Shown here piece after piece: positions 9,067-18,636 of a stretch of 64,000 nucleotides of DNA (positions are counted from its first letter, which is position 1; each line of letters begins with the position of its first letter). The stretch is from NCBI GenBank assembly GCA_937974565.1, contig CALJWL010000016.1, positions 1 to 64,000 of the forward strand, read 5' to 3'. A program made the position numbers and the translations under genes. The DNA comes from an uncultured Arenicella sp. (GTDB taxonomy: Bacteria > Pseudomonadota > Gammaproteobacteria > Arenicellales > Arenicellaceae). The notes under the pieces are model-generated. The model saw only the letters and a program-made list of their open reading frames with translations. It searched no databases and had not been told where the DNA came from.

Positions 9067-9458
9067 TGAACGGCATTTTAAAAAAGTACGACGATGTTTA
9101 TTTTGCGGTTGGGCGAACCCTGCTGGGCGTTTATTTTCTGCTGCCTGGGTTGATGAAGGTCGCACAATTTTCAGGCACGCTTGAGTTGATGCAGACCAAA
9201 GGCGTGCCATTGGCCGCCGTGCTGTTACCGCTAACCATCCTTATTCAAGTGGGGCTGGGTTTGATGTTGATTGTTGGCAAACAACTCAGGTTAAGCGCAT
9301 TGGTTCTATTTGGTTTGACGGTTTTGATTAATGTTTTCATTCACAATTTTTGGACTCTACAAGGCCAACCCGAGTATGGGCATGAGTTGCAAAACTTCAT
9401 CAAAAACTTAGGCATTGCCGCGGGTCTGCTGGTATTGGCAAGCAAACAGAAGGCGTAA
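9066..9458 (+). CDS. DoxX family membrane protein
   Basis: A 130-residue inner-membrane protein with four hydrophobic segments. RTLLGVYFLLPGLMKV at the N-terminus followed by a short polar segment and GVPLAAVLLPLTILIQVGLG fits the DoxX family. Function of the family in bacteria is poorly defined; some members associate with redox or sulfur enzymes. Translationally coupled to the upstream glycosylase gene (TAATG). Confidence 0.82.
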   Translation: MNGILKKYDDVYFAVGRTLLGVYFLLPGLMKVAQFSGTLELMQTKGVPLAAVLLPLTILIQVGLGLMLIVGKQLRLSALVLFGLTVLINVFIHNFWTLQGQPEYGHELQNFIKNLGIAAGLLVLASKQKA

Positions 9459-9502
9459 TTTGCAGTATTGACCTTTAGGGCTTGGCTTGCTGGTAATGAA
9501 AA

Positions 9503-9528
9503 TTGCTTGATCCTTTTGCTTGATCCTT
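9503..9528. repeat. 13-bp perfect tandem duplication
   Basis: TTGCTTGATCCTT occurs twice without spacing (9503-9515 and 9516-9528). The second copy overlaps the ancestral stop codon of the HAD pseudogene. Probably replication slippage. Confidence 0.9.
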
Positions 9529-10186
9529 AAGGGGTGAGCATTGGGATAAGTGCGGTCATGTCATTAAATGTTCGGTGCGCTCCGGCGGCAATGAGTGTTT
9601 CCTTTTTGTTCAATTCACTGTTTTGTTCAATTCACTGTAACCGAATACCGTCATTCCGGCTCCACCTCGCCTTGCACGCCTAAAGGGCTGTCTTCTATTA
9701 CCAAACAGCGCTTAGGGTTATGTACATTCATGCGTTTAGCGGCATGAATATACATGTCCGGAGACGGTTTGTCATTCGGCACATCGCTGTGCTGTTTATC
9801 TTGCCTTCAAAGAAGGGCAGCAACCCCGTTTTACCTAGCGTGAGCCGCATCTTCTCATGCGACCCGCTGGACGCAACACAAAATGGCACCTCCAATTGTT
9901 GTAAAACGGCATCAATTCCTTTTACAGCCCGAACGGATTTTGATAGCGCTTGATTGATCGTGTTTTGATATGTGCTTATGAAACTCTTTGGTACTTTTCG
10001 GTTAACCAAGGCTTCGATGATGGTTAGACATTACTCGGAAGAGTGGCCGACAAAGGTCTCAAACATGTGCGCCAGTGACAAATCGAATTCAAACTCTTGA
10101 TGTAATAGTTTTGCGAATGCTTGGTTGGCAACGCGCTCGCTATCAACCAGCACGCCATCACAGTCGAAAATGATTAAATCATACAT
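9527..10186 (-). pseudogene. Decayed HAD-family phosphatase (phosphoglucomutase/GS1-like)
   Basis: Reading the minus strand through its lesions reconstructs a full HAD subfamily IA hydrolase of roughly 215-220 residues. Motif I is intact (IIFDCDGVLVDSE, right after the start ATG at 10186), motif II is VASSGSHEK, the lysine region is VPNDKPSPDMYIHAA, and motif III is VIEDSPLGVQG. Lesions: an in-frame TAA at 10031-10033 after GHSSE; a one-base frame change near 9797 (GKIN / HSDVPN); another frame change near 9655 (after SPLGVQG, before GMTVFGYSE); and a 17-bp tandem duplication at 9604-9637. After that the frame continues as ETLIAAGAHRTFNDMTALIPMLTP and ends at 9527. All catalytic motifs remain readable, so inactivation is recent. 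Confidence 0.9.
9604..9637. repeat. 17-bp perfect tandem duplication in pseudogene
   Basis: TTTTGTTCAATTCACTG is present twice head to tail (9604-9620, 9621-9637). As 17 is not a multiple of three it shifts the frame of the HAD phosphatase near its C-terminus. Confidence 0.95.
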
Positions 10187-10240
10187 CAGTGCAACGGGTT
10201 TGTTGAATTGGCGATCAGTGAGAGTCGATGGACGGATCAA

Positions 10241-10567
10241 TCAGTGCGGATACCCTGACGGGCGAATGGCTTGGCGAGCCATAAGGCTTTTTAAGCCCTT
10301 GCTTGTGATGGACCTTGCTAAGGCGTGATAGCTCACTATGAAGACCGCAATGCTTCCTAGCAGCGCGAATGTCATGGATATAAACCGAGGCAACACCAGT
10401 GCTGATAGAGCCGCTAAGGCCAAGCTTACAATAAGAAACAGAATGCCCCTCGTGCCTAAGTTCAAGGTGGTATAGGCCTCATACTTGGCTTGTTGTATTG
10501 CGGCTTCTTGTTGTTTTCGACTTAAGTGCTGTATCTCAGAGTAGTTGTTAAGGCAGTTTTGTATCAT
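10241..10567 (-). CDS. Small membrane protein of unknown function
   Basis: A 108-residue protein not recognised. A glutamine/alanine-rich, probably cytosolic helix (residues 1-35) is followed by two hydrophobic helices (about 41-60 and 65-85) and a basic tail. It precedes the HAD pseudogene on the same strand and ends 55 bp before that gene's start, so the two may once have been an operon. No strong ribosome site is seen (GGGTAATTA before the ATG). Confidence 0.55.
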   Translation of the reverse strand: MIQNCLNNYSEIQHLSRKQQEAAIQQAKYEAYTTLNLGTRGILFLIVSLALAALSALVLPRFISMTFALLGSIAVFIVSYHALARSITSKGLKSLMARQAIRPSGYPH

Positions 10568-10656
10568 TAATTACCCATTGTTTTATTAAGTATAGCGCCC
10601 CAATGTGAATAAGGCTTTGAGGCGCACGTTCTCGGTCTTGCCTATTCAGTCTTTGC

Positions 10657-13600
10657 CTATATAGGTTTAACAACAAACAATAAGTCACCCGCATTAACTT
10701 GAGCGCCGTTTGCCTGATTGATGCGAATCACTTCGTAACTGTTCTCGGCGGTGAACACCTCGCCAGAACCTGGAACACTGGACAATGAAATGTGCGTAAA
10801 CAGTTTCATTGCTTCAACCTGACACAACGTTTGGCTGAGGTTTACTTTATCGCCCACCTCAACGAAATTTGGCTCGCTTGGTGTTGGCGTTGAATAATAG
10901 ATGCCAGTCATCGGTGAGATAACTTTAATCTCTTCGGTGCCTGCAATCTTCAGGCTTGCCAAATCGCTGTCGTTTTTTTCTACGCCGGTGTAGGCCATTT
11001 CTTCGACCACCTCATCCTTATCGAGAGTGTCTAAAAATGAGGGCAGATACCCCGTGTCATACTCACCTTTGACGAAGGTTTTATCGTTAAGAATTCGCTT
11101 GAGTAAAGAGATATTGGTACACACGCCTTTGATTGTGGTCTGATCCAAGGCGGCAATTAACTTCTTAATCGCGTCTTTACGATCTTTGCCATAAACAATC
11201 AATTGCGCAATCATGCTGTCGTAAAAAGGTGAGATGGTTTTACCTTCTGCCACGGATGCAATGACTTCAATATGATTGCCTTCTGGGAATTGGCACTCGG
11301 TTACCAAACCAGGCGTTGGTAAGAAATCGATGGTTCCATCGGTATCCAGCCTCGCTTTCTCGGCAGTAATACGAGCCTCAATCGAGAAACCTTTGCTTTT
11401 TGGTTTGATGTCGGCGATGGAGCCGCCTTCGGCAATTTCATATTGCTTACCGACAATATTCACGCCTGATGTCCATTCGGTTACCGGGTGTTCAACCTGC
11501 AGGCGGGTGTTCATTTCCATAAAATAGATGGCGTCTGATTTTAGGTCATAAATAAACTCAACCGTCCCCGCACCGAAATAGTCAACCGCGTTGGCTAAGC
11601 GTTCTGCACACTCATACGCTTGCTTCTCGAGCTTTTTGGGCAGCATGGTAGAGCCGGATTCTTCGAGTACTTTTTGATTGTTTCGTTGTACTGTGCAATC
11701 ACGCAAGCCAAGAATGCGAGTGTTTTCATGGGCATCGCGCAGAATTTGCACCTCGATATGGCGCATCGACTCGACAAACTTTTCAAGATAGAGATCGCCA
11801 TTACCAAAGGCACTGCGTGCTTCGCTGTAAACATTGTTGAAGGCGTCTTTGATTTCCGTTGCGCTGCGAACCACTTTAATGCCTTTACCGCCACCGCCAT
11901 GCACCGCTTTCAGCAATACCGGATAACCTATTTCGTCGGCCACTTTCGCCGTGGCCTCCGCGCTGGTTAAAATGCCGTGCGAGCCCGGCACTACGGGCAC
12001 CTTATTTTCCATGGCTGTGTTGATGGCGTTTGACTTGTTGCCCATGGTGTCCATGCTGCTGGCTTTGGGGCCCACAAAATTCAACCCATTGGCACGACAC
12101 AGGCGAGCGAAACCCGCATTTTCAGATAAGAAGCCAATCCCAGGATGCAACGCTGTAACGCCTCGGTTTTTTGCAATGGTAACCACTGATAAGCCATTTA
12201 GGTAGCTCTCGCCAGGCGTTTGCCCACCAAGACAAACCACTTCATCCTGCTCGGTGAGCATATCGCACGCGACCGAGCCCATGTCAGGGTCGGACTGCAC
12301 AAGTAATACCTTATGACCTTGGGCTTGCGCCACGCGAATTAATTTAACCGCGGTGCAGCCGCGGGCATGGATCAATACGGTGTCTATCTTGCCCATGCGA
12401 TCAATGGCTCGATATATCTTGTGTTTACGGTCGGTCTCTTCAACACTGGCGATGCCCGAAATTACTTTATCCACCACTTCGCCTATGGTTTGTTCCGGTA
12501 GACTGATATTTGGGTCTACTTCACGCAGTTTGTCGTCAAGGCCTTCGGCAAACGGGTGTGCCACCAAGCCTTGCATAGCGCCTGGGGTGTTCACCAAATA
12601 ATTAGAAGTGGTCGCCATTGAAGGTAGGAATGAGGGAACAACCACACGACCGGCAAACGGCATGTCTGTGCCGCTAAAATAATAAGTATGAACCAAAGGG
12701 TGAGTCACGAAGCTGGCTTGTGAGCCGCCGGTGCAGTCACCGAAGCCAAAAACAACAATCGGTAAACCGGTTTCGGCTATAAAGTTGGTAATGCGGTCAT
12801 TTACGATTGCCATTGAGAACAATGAACTAGGGCCTTCTTTGGTTTGCATGCCTCCAGAGGACACAAAACACACAATCGGCAAGCCTTGATCTGCGCAGTC
12901 AATTAATAGGCTGCAGAGCTTTTCAGCGCCTGCCATATCAAAGGCACCGGCTTGAAACGCAACGTTTGAAATCAACGCGCCGACTTTGGCTGTTTTTCCG
13001 CCTTCAAGTTTGAGTTCGCCAATGCCAGTAACCACACCGCAAGGAGTGATGTTGTTGTTAAGTGATTTTTCGATTGACTGCCTAAATCCAGGAAACTGTA
13101 CTGGGTTGGCTGTCATTTTATTGGCGTTGGTTTCTGTGAAATCGGCAAATAACGTTGTTTTAAATGCGTCTACGGTGGCCAGTTTTTGTCGTTTATAAGA
13201 TGTCAATACACGTTGAATCAATAGGTCCTTATAGGCAATATCTAATTGATTCCAAAAATCTTTACGCTTGCCAATACGCCACGGGTTAATTTGACCATTG
13301 TAACTTTTTCCACTCATTTGTGAGTCTATGAATCTGGGAACCAGAGTTTCGAAAAAGTACGTAATCAGTACCAATAAAGAATCCGACATTCTTGGAAAGT
13401 TAACGCGTTTCCATTCTTCCACATCGGATAAAAACGCGCCACGTTGATCGTACTTCACAAAATGATTTAACCACTTTGCGAATTCGGACTTAATATCACT
13501 GTCGACCACGTTGTTGTTCATTGAACCGCCAACACTGTTGGCCACTTTTTCAAGCGATGTATCTAGTATTCGTTTTAGAGTGTCTTGCGATAGAGACTGA

Positions 13601-15222
13601 AAAGCCTGCGACTCTTCAGCAATTTCGCCAAAGTTATCAACAATATTGTTATACAGCGCATCGAACACTAAAATGTCGCGAAACTGGTCTTGCATGACCT
13701 CTTTCAGGCTGGGTTCAATCAACGTATCCAATAATGTTAAGTCAGACTCGTTTTTGTCTATAAAACTCGGGCTGTCTTTATCGATGTCATCAAGCTTAGA
13801 GTTCATCTCGATGAAGTTGAATGACGCATCGGACTTCCAGCGATTGTATAAATACAAGCATAATACAAAACAATAATTTTTTTGGGCACTGCGATAATTC
13901 GTGCGCGGGTCACCCAAAATAAGTGCGGTGATTTTACTTCTGTCGTTGCTTAATTCTTCGTGCTTTTGGCGAAGATTGCTCCAAGCCTTTGAAAGTTGAT
14001 CGTTGTAGACCAGCTTCTCAGGGTCAGATAACCATCGACTGAACGCCACCTTACGCATTTGTTGATTTCGAGTATCCAAATCGCCTGTTGGTATCTCTTC
14101 TTCTGCTAAACGCCCGTAGGTTTCCACTGTTTCAGAATGAATACGGCAACGCATAGACAGTGACCGCAGATATTGCATTGCGTGAGAGTACACACTTGGG
14201 AATTCACTTAGTTCGCCGTAGAGTTCAAAGTGGGCGGCTTTTTGTAAGTCACTAAACGCTTGCTTGTGCAGTTTCTCCGTGCGGACGTTATTCACATAGT
14301 CTGCCGCCACTAATGGGTTTTCTAAGACTTCTCTTTTGGCATCCACTTCTATTTCTTGAATGCCAGTAAAGATAGCAGCCACCAAATTGGCGGTGTCCTC
14401 AGACTTTGCTTGCGGAGTCCAATCAATGACGCCGTCAATGGCGCCACTACGATAAAGCTCAGACGGTGAAACCCCAACGTAACGCGCACTTTCTTGCCAA
14501 GACAAGTTGTATTGACGTGCGATGTTAGCTAGGCCCTTGGGTTGAATGGTGTTAAAGGCCGCATCTTTAACGGAAAGCAGTAAGTTGGTCGTTGCCAATG
14601 GAATGGCGCCACCTGAATAACCGAGTCCAAAGATAATGCCGAGGGTGGGCACTTTGACGGCCGCCATTACGGCGATTAATCGCGAAATCGTGTGCGCTTG
14701 ATTAGCGGCATTTGCCTCTGTACCAGCATCTGCACCAGGCGTGTCCATGAATGTGATGATGGGCACGGCGCGAGCAGAATATTCGGTGGCAAGTCGACAG
14801 GCTTCCAAATGATGCTCTGGGCTCCATACGCCGTTAGCCACATTACGGTTTTGCACGATAAAAGCCAAGCGACGAGTTTCATTGTTGTACTCTAGTGAAA
14901 GTTCTACGCTGTAAAGTGGCCCTAACTCAAATTCGCTGTGTATTTTGCCGCGAAGTTTGCTTACCACAGACTTTGCATCAGGGCGAGTGGCCGATTCGGC
15001 GCCATCAAGCACTTGGGCTACATAGTCGTCAACCGCCAATTTTTTAAGACGTTGGCGGATCTGTTCAACTTGTTTAACAGGAATCAACCCATCAATCTTT
15101 TGATGCCATTTGAAGGGGTGTTTGTTGCCGTTAAGTGATAGGTTGTTGGCTCTGCGTTCGACGTCAGCAAACAAGCTAGTGGTAATGCCGTCTGGCGTAA
15201 TTATTTGGTTTTTAGTATTCAA
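10657..15222 (-). CDS. Single-chain acetyl/acyl-CoA carboxylase (CTa-CTb-BC-BCCP)
   Basis: A 1521-residue biotin-dependent carboxylase that would make malonyl-CoA (or another carboxyacyl-CoA) from one polypeptide. Order: carboxyltransferase-alpha-like (about 60-290, with GLGYSGGAIPLA near 200); a helical linker of nearly 400 residues without recognisable domain (about 290-690); carboxyltransferase-beta-like (about 710-955, oxyanion segment VSSGGM, M792); biotin carboxylase (about 935-1405, ATP-grasp loop GGGGKG at 1109-1114 and EMNTRLQVEHPVTEW); and biotin carrier domain (about 1440-1521, VEAMK with the biotinylated lysine at K1473). The CT-alpha-before-CT-beta and CT-before-BC order differs from eukaryotic ACC (BC-BCCP-CT) and from the separate AccA/B/C/D of most bacteria. 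Proteins of this architecture occur, as I recall, in some marine gammaproteobacteria. Natural acyl-CoA substrate cannot be read from sequence. Confidence 0.9.
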   Translation of the reverse strand: MNTKNQIITPDGITTSLFADVERRANNLSLNGNKHPFKWHQKIDGLIPVKQVEQIRQRLKKLAVDDYVAQVLDGAESATRPDAKSVVSKLRGKIHSEFELGPLYSVELSLEYNNETRRLAFIVQNRNVANGVWSPEHHLEACRLATEYSARAVPIITFMDTPGADAGTEANAANQAHTISRLIAVMAAVKVPTLGIIFGLGYSGGAIPLATTNLLLSVKDAAFNTIQPKGLANIARQYNLSWQESARYVGVSPSELYRSGAIDGVIDWTPQAKSEDTANLVAAIFTGIQEIEVDAKREVLENPLVAADYVNNVRTEKLHKQAFSDLQKAAHFELYGELSEFPSVYSHAMQYLRSLSMRCRIHSETVETYGRLAEEEIPTGDLDTRNQQMRKVAFSRWLSDPEKLVYNDQLSKAWSNLRQKHEELSNDRSKITALILGDPRTNYRSAQKNYCFVLCLYLYNRWKSDASFNFIEMNSKLDDIDKDSPSFIDKNESDLTLLDTLIEPSLKEVMQDQFRDILVFDALYNNIVDNFGEIAEESQAFQSLSQDTLKRILDTSLEKVANSVGGSMNNNVVDSDIKSEFAKWLNHFVKYDQRGAFLSDVEEWKRVNFPRMSDSLLVLITYFFETLVPRFIDSQMSGKSYNGQINPWRIGKRKDFWNQLDIAYKDLLIQRVLTSYKRQKLATVDAFKTTLFADFTETNANKMTANPVQFPGFRQSIEKSLNNNITPCGVVTGIGELKLEGGKTAKVGALISNVAFQAGAFDMAGAEKLCSLLIDCADQGLPIVCFVSSGGMQTKEGPSSLFSMAIVNDRITNFIAETGLPIVVFGFGDCTGGSQASFVTHPLVHTYYFSGTDMPFAGRVVVPSFLPSMATTSNYLVNTPGAMQGLVAHPFAEGLDDKLREVDPNISLPEQTIGEVVDKVISGIASVEETDRKHKIYRAIDRMGKIDTVLIHARGCTAVKLIRVAQAQGHKVLLVQSDPDMGSVACDMLTEQDEVVCLGGQTPGESYLNGLSVVTIAKNRGVTALHPGIGFLSENAGFARLCRANGLNFVGPKASSMDTMGNKSNAINTAMENKVPVVPGSHGILTSAEATAKVADEIGYPVLLKAVHGGGGKGIKVVRSATEIKDAFNNVYSEARSAFGNGDLYLEKFVESMRHIEVQILRDAHENTRILGLRDCTVQRNNQKVLEESGSTMLPKKLEKQAYECAERLANAVDYFGAGTVEFIYDLKSDAIYFMEMNTRLQVEHPVTEWTSGVNIVGKQYEIAEGGSIADIKPKSKGFSIEARITAEKARLDTDGTIDFLPTPGLVTECQFPEGNHIEVIASVAEGKTISPFYDSMIAQLIVYGKDRKDAIKKLIAALDQTTIKGVCTNISLLKRILNDKTFVKGEYDTGYLPSFLDTLDKDEVVEEMAYTGVEKNDSDLASLKIAGTEEIKVISPMTGIYYSTPTPSEPNFVEVGDKVNLSQTLCQVEAMKLFTHISLSSVPGSGEVFTAENSYEVIRINQANGAQVNAGDLLFVVKPI

Positions 15223-15627
15223 GGGGTCTTACCTTTGTCTAAAACTTACCCTGCGAGCAGATGGTTTCATTATCGTTATGGGCACAATCTAGGTAACCGG
15301 TGGATAATAAAAGCAATCGGCTCTTCGTAAACGTTATGTTGTTTACTGATTAGTTATTATTTAAAAACTGCATTTCAATAAAGTGCGCTATTTTATGTAA
15401 AGCGCGCCTTTGTGTTTAATTGTCACTGTTTATGATTGCTATACCAACGCAAAGCAATCGGCGTTTTGGTTGCAGTCGACAATTATCTTAATCAAAACCA
15501 CCTCACACAGACCGCCTTCAATGACGCCTGCTTCACGAGAAGCGACTATTTGCATTGGTGTTTCTGATAAGTTAATGGCCATATTGGCTATTAACTGAAG
15601 AGGTTTTTGATTGAATCTAATGAAAGT
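15223..15627. other. Intergenic region upstream of the carboxylase
   Basis: This 405-bp gap should hold the promoter of the carboxylase gene on the minus strand. The only structure recognised is one small minus-strand frame (15439-15582), listed separately. No hairpin with a T-tract was seen. Confidence 0.4.
15439..15582 (-). CDS. Possible 47-residue small protein
   Basis: ATG-started frame encoding 47 residues with a protein-like pattern: polar N-terminus (MAINLSETPMQIVASREAG) followed by a GGLCEVVLIKIIVDC segment and a second cysteine. It has no convincing ribosome site and overlaps a 62-codon frame on the opposite strand. It is offered only as a candidate; there is no homologue I recognise. 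Confidence 0.25.
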   Translation of the reverse strand: MAINLSETPMQIVASREAGVIEGGLCEVVLIKIIVDCNQNADCFALV

Positions 15628-16038
15628 CTAGTTTCTTTTCTGGACTACTGAGTATGCCATGAAACTACCACAAATGCCGAGTAGTAAATCACGGGTTTCC
15701 ATACCTCTGCCTATTATCTGTTGTGCGAACTCGGCGGCTAAGCACGCTAAACAAACCAGAATCAATGGAGCTACTTTATAATTTTTTAATAAGGGCAGTG
15801 CCGAGCCGTATAAAAGAGCCGTTAGAGAAGCTGCGCCTAAGAAGTGCAACGCAATGTCCGCGTTTTGTTCTGCCCATAATAAATTTTCATAGCTAATGCC
15901 CGCCGCTCGTAAACTGTGATGGGGTACCCAGTGAGCAAAATTGTAACTCGGTTGTATTACCACGTACCCTATTGCCATGGTTAACCCGATTAAGGTAATG
16001 CGACAAAACCATTTCATTATTAAGTGTGATTGCTCCAT
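15628..16038 (-). CDS. VanZ-like membrane protein
   Basis: A 136-residue integral membrane protein with four hydrophobic helices. The central HFLGAASLTALLYGSALPLL and AEFAQQIIGRGMETRDLLLGICGS segments match the VanZ-like family (aligned to the F-E-xxQ.....R..DxxD/N signature). The family is named for a teicoplanin-resistance protein, but most bacterial members have no known function. It is divergent from recJ with a 35-bp gap, so the promoters must overlap the starts. Confidence 0.72.
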   Translation of the reverse strand: MEQSHLIMKWFCRITLIGLTMAIGYVVIQPSYNFAHWVPHHSLRAAGISYENLLWAEQNADIALHFLGAASLTALLYGSALPLLKNYKVAPLILVCLACLAAEFAQQIIGRGMETRDLLLGICGSFMAYSVVQKRN

Positions 16039-16073
16039 AATTCTACAATGCTTATTTAACCTTCGACTATAGC

Positions 16074-17798
16074 GTGACCAGCATTCAAATCAAGCCTCGC
16101 CTTGCATCATTCGATGCTTCTCAATCTAATTTAAACGGTGTCAGCCCGGTGCTGAAGAGGGTGCTGGCCGCTCGAGGTGTGACGGCTCCAAATGATTTGG
16201 ATCTGGGTTTAAAGCATCTTTTGCCACCACAGGGTTTGAGTCACATAGGCGAGGCAGCGGAATTATTGGCTGATGCGGTGATCGCTGGTGCTAATGTGGT
16301 GATTGTGGGGGATTTTGATGCCGATGGGGCTACCAGTAGCGCCTTAGCCATTAGGTGTTTGCGTGCTTTCGGTTTAGACAACGTCAGCTACTTAGTGCCG
16401 AACCGTTTTGAATACGGTTATGGCTTGTCACCTGAGATTGTGGGTGTGGCTGCAATGCGTCAACCGGACGTAATTATTACCGTCGACAACGGTATTAGTA
16501 GCGTTGATGGCGTGCATGCCGCGCAAGCATTGGGGATGTCTGTGCTAATTACCGATCATCATCTGCCAGGCGAAGCAATCCCCAGTGCTGATGTGATTGT
16601 AAACCCGAATCTGCCTGAAGATCGCTTTGCCAGTAAAAACTTGGCCGGTGTAGGAGTGATTTTTTATGTGATGCTTGCCCTGCGAGCCCAGTTGCGGCGT
16701 TTGGATTGGTTCGCCCAAAATGGAATGCAAGAACCCAATATGTCGCAGTTTTTGGACTTGGTGGCGTTGGGCACCGTGGCCGACGTAGTGCCCTTGGACC
16801 GTAATAATCGCATTTTGGTTCAACAGGGCATGCAGCGTATTAGGCAAGGCCTGGCCTGCCCTGGCATTAATGCGTTGCTGACCGTTGGTAACCGTAATCC
16901 ATTGCGTTTAGCCTCCGCTGATCTTGGGTTTGCGGTGGGGCCTCGGTTGAATGCAGCTGGTCGACTTGATGATATGTCGGTCGGCATTGAATGCTTGCTT
17001 TGTGACGATAATGATGAAGCTCTGGCTTTAGCGTTGCAACTCGATAACTTGAATAAAGAGCGCAAACAGGTCGAACAATCGATGCAACAAGACGCATTAG
17101 CGATTGTTGAAAGTTTGCAGCTTGATTCGGACACAATGCCGTCGATCTACGCGCTTTATGATGAATCTTGGCACCAAGGAGTGGTGGGTTTAGTGGCATC
17201 TCGAATAAAAGAGCGCACCAATCGGCCGGTATTGGCGTTAGCGCCTGGTGGCGATGAATGGAAGGGGTCCGCTCGCAGTGTGGAAGGGTTGCATGTTCGT
17301 GATTTATTAGCCCGAGTCGATGCTCTGCACCCTCAATTAATCAGTAAGTTTGGTGGGCACGCAATGGCGGCCGGGCTGTCGGTGAAAACAGAGAAACTGC
17401 AAAAACTAATCGCCGCGCTTAATGAAGTGGCTGATGAAATGACGCGAGGTCATGACTGGGACCAAGTGTTATGGACTGATGGTGTCTTGCCAGCTTCCGC
17501 TTTCACTGAGGAGTTGGCTGATGAATTGCGTCAATGCGTGCCTTGGGGGCAGGGGTTTCCGGAACCCATCTTTGACGGCCAGTTTGAAGTGATGGAGGCT
17601 CGCACAGTAGGCGCCACTCATGCCAAACTGGTGTTGCGCCCAGTGGATGGACAGCAGGCAATCGATGCGATTTGTTTTGGCTACCTTGAGGCGCACGATG
17701 AACTGCCTTCGGGCGTCATTCAAGCGGCATTTAAACTCGATATCAACGAGTATCGTGATAGGCTAAACCTACAATTAATGATTCAACATATTGAATAG
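16074..17798 (+). CDS. recJ: Single-strand DNA-specific exonuclease RecJ
   Basis: 5'-3' single-strand exonuclease of recombination and mismatch/base-excision repair. It has 574 residues against 577 for E. coli RecJ. DHH-family metal motifs are visible: GDFDADGATSS, VDNGISS, TDHHLPG and ALGTVADVVPLD; a DHHA1 region follows with KFGGHAMAAGLSV. The start codon is GTG (16074); no ATG lies closer that would keep the conserved N-terminal region. Next gene on the strand is the BI-1 protein, 73 bp downstream, with its own ribosome site. Confidence 0.95.
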   Translation: MTSIQIKPRLASFDASQSNLNGVSPVLKRVLAARGVTAPNDLDLGLKHLLPPQGLSHIGEAAELLADAVIAGANVVIVGDFDADGATSSALAIRCLRAFGLDNVSYLVPNRFEYGYGLSPEIVGVAAMRQPDVIITVDNGISSVDGVHAAQALGMSVLITDHHLPGEAIPSADVIVNPNLPEDRFASKNLAGVGVIFYVMLALRAQLRRLDWFAQNGMQEPNMSQFLDLVALGTVADVVPLDRNNRILVQQGMQRIRQGLACPGINALLTVGNRNPLRLASADLGFAVGPRLNAAGRLDDMSVGIECLLCDDNDEALALALQLDNLNKERKQVEQSMQQDALAIVESLQLDSDTMPSIYALYDESWHQGVVGLVASRIKERTNRPVLALAPGGDEWKGSARSVEGLHVRDLLARVDALHPQLISKFGGHAMAAGLSVKTEKLQKLIAALNEVADEMTRGHDWDQVLWTDGVLPASAFTEELADELRQCVPWGQGFPEPIFDGQFEVMEARTVGATHAKLVLRPVDGQQAIDAICFGYLEAHDELPSGVIQAAFKLDINEYRDRLNLQLMIQHIE

Positions 17799-17871
17799 TA
17801 ATTGATCGTCTTCATGTTATTATTTGATCATTATTAAACACTACTCACTTTATAAACACGGAGAATTCGAA

Positions 17872-18582
17872 ATGAGTTATCTAAATGCCGGTTCCGGCAC
17901 CGTTGTCAGTCAACTGCCTGATGAGGCCAGAGCGGGGTTCATTCGTCGCACCTACACACATTTAGCGGGCGCGATTGCAGCGTTCGCACTGCTTGAATCC
18001 GTTCTTATTAATATGGGGGCGGGTGAAATTGCCATGAGCGTGCTTGCCACAAGTAAGTGGAGCTGGCTCATTGTGTTGGGTTTGTTCATGGGCGTAGGTA
18101 TATTGGCTGATAAGTGGGCGCACTCAGGTGCATCGCGTGAAATGCAATACGCGGGTTTGGGCCTTTATGTGGTTGCTGATGCAATCGTATTTTTGCCATT
18201 GATTTATATGGCAAACACTTTTGCACCCGGTGTTTTGCCTAATGCCGCGTTAATTACGGCTGCTTTGGTGGCCGGCATTACGTTTGTGGCATTCACAACC
18301 AAGAAAGACTTTTCGTTCTTGGCGCCGGCATTGAAAATCGGTAGTTTTGTTGCTATGGGCTTAATTGTGGCCTCTATTGTGTTTGATGCGGGTTTAGGCA
18401 TGTGGTTCTCAGCGGTTATGATTTTGTTTATGGGGGGGTGTGTCTTATACACCACGTCAAACATTATTCATCACTACAACGAAGAGCAACATGTGGCCGC
18501 TTCTTTAGCGTTGTTTGCATCGGTCGCAACCATGTTCTGGTACGTTATTCAGTTTTTGATGGCGTTTTCTGGCGACGATTAA
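17872..18582 (+). CDS. Bax inhibitor-1/YccA family membrane protein
   Basis: A 236-residue inner-membrane protein with seven hydrophobic segments, of the TMBIM/BI-1 (YccA/YbhL) family; E. coli YccA interacts with FtsH, others are calcium leak channels. The start at 17872 is chosen because of the GGAG seven bases upstream and the family-typical soluble N-terminus (VSQLPDEARAGFIRRTYTHLAGA). The C-terminal segment YTTSNIIHHYNEEQHVAASLALFASVA is typical. A strong palindromic terminator follows at 18637. Confidence 0.9.
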   Translation: MSYLNAGSGTVVSQLPDEARAGFIRRTYTHLAGAIAAFALLESVLINMGAGEIAMSVLATSKWSWLIVLGLFMGVGILADKWAHSGASREMQYAGLGLYVVADAIVFLPLIYMANTFAPGVLPNAALITAALVAGITFVAFTTKKDFSFLAPALKIGSFVAMGLIVASIVFDAGLGMWFSAVMILFMGGCVLYTTSNIIHHYNEEQHVAASLALFASVATMFWYVIQFLMAFSGDD

Positions 18583-18636
18583 TGCGCTAATTACGTTTTA
18601 TTTACCTCGTTATATTTTCAGAGGTTGTGTTTTTTC

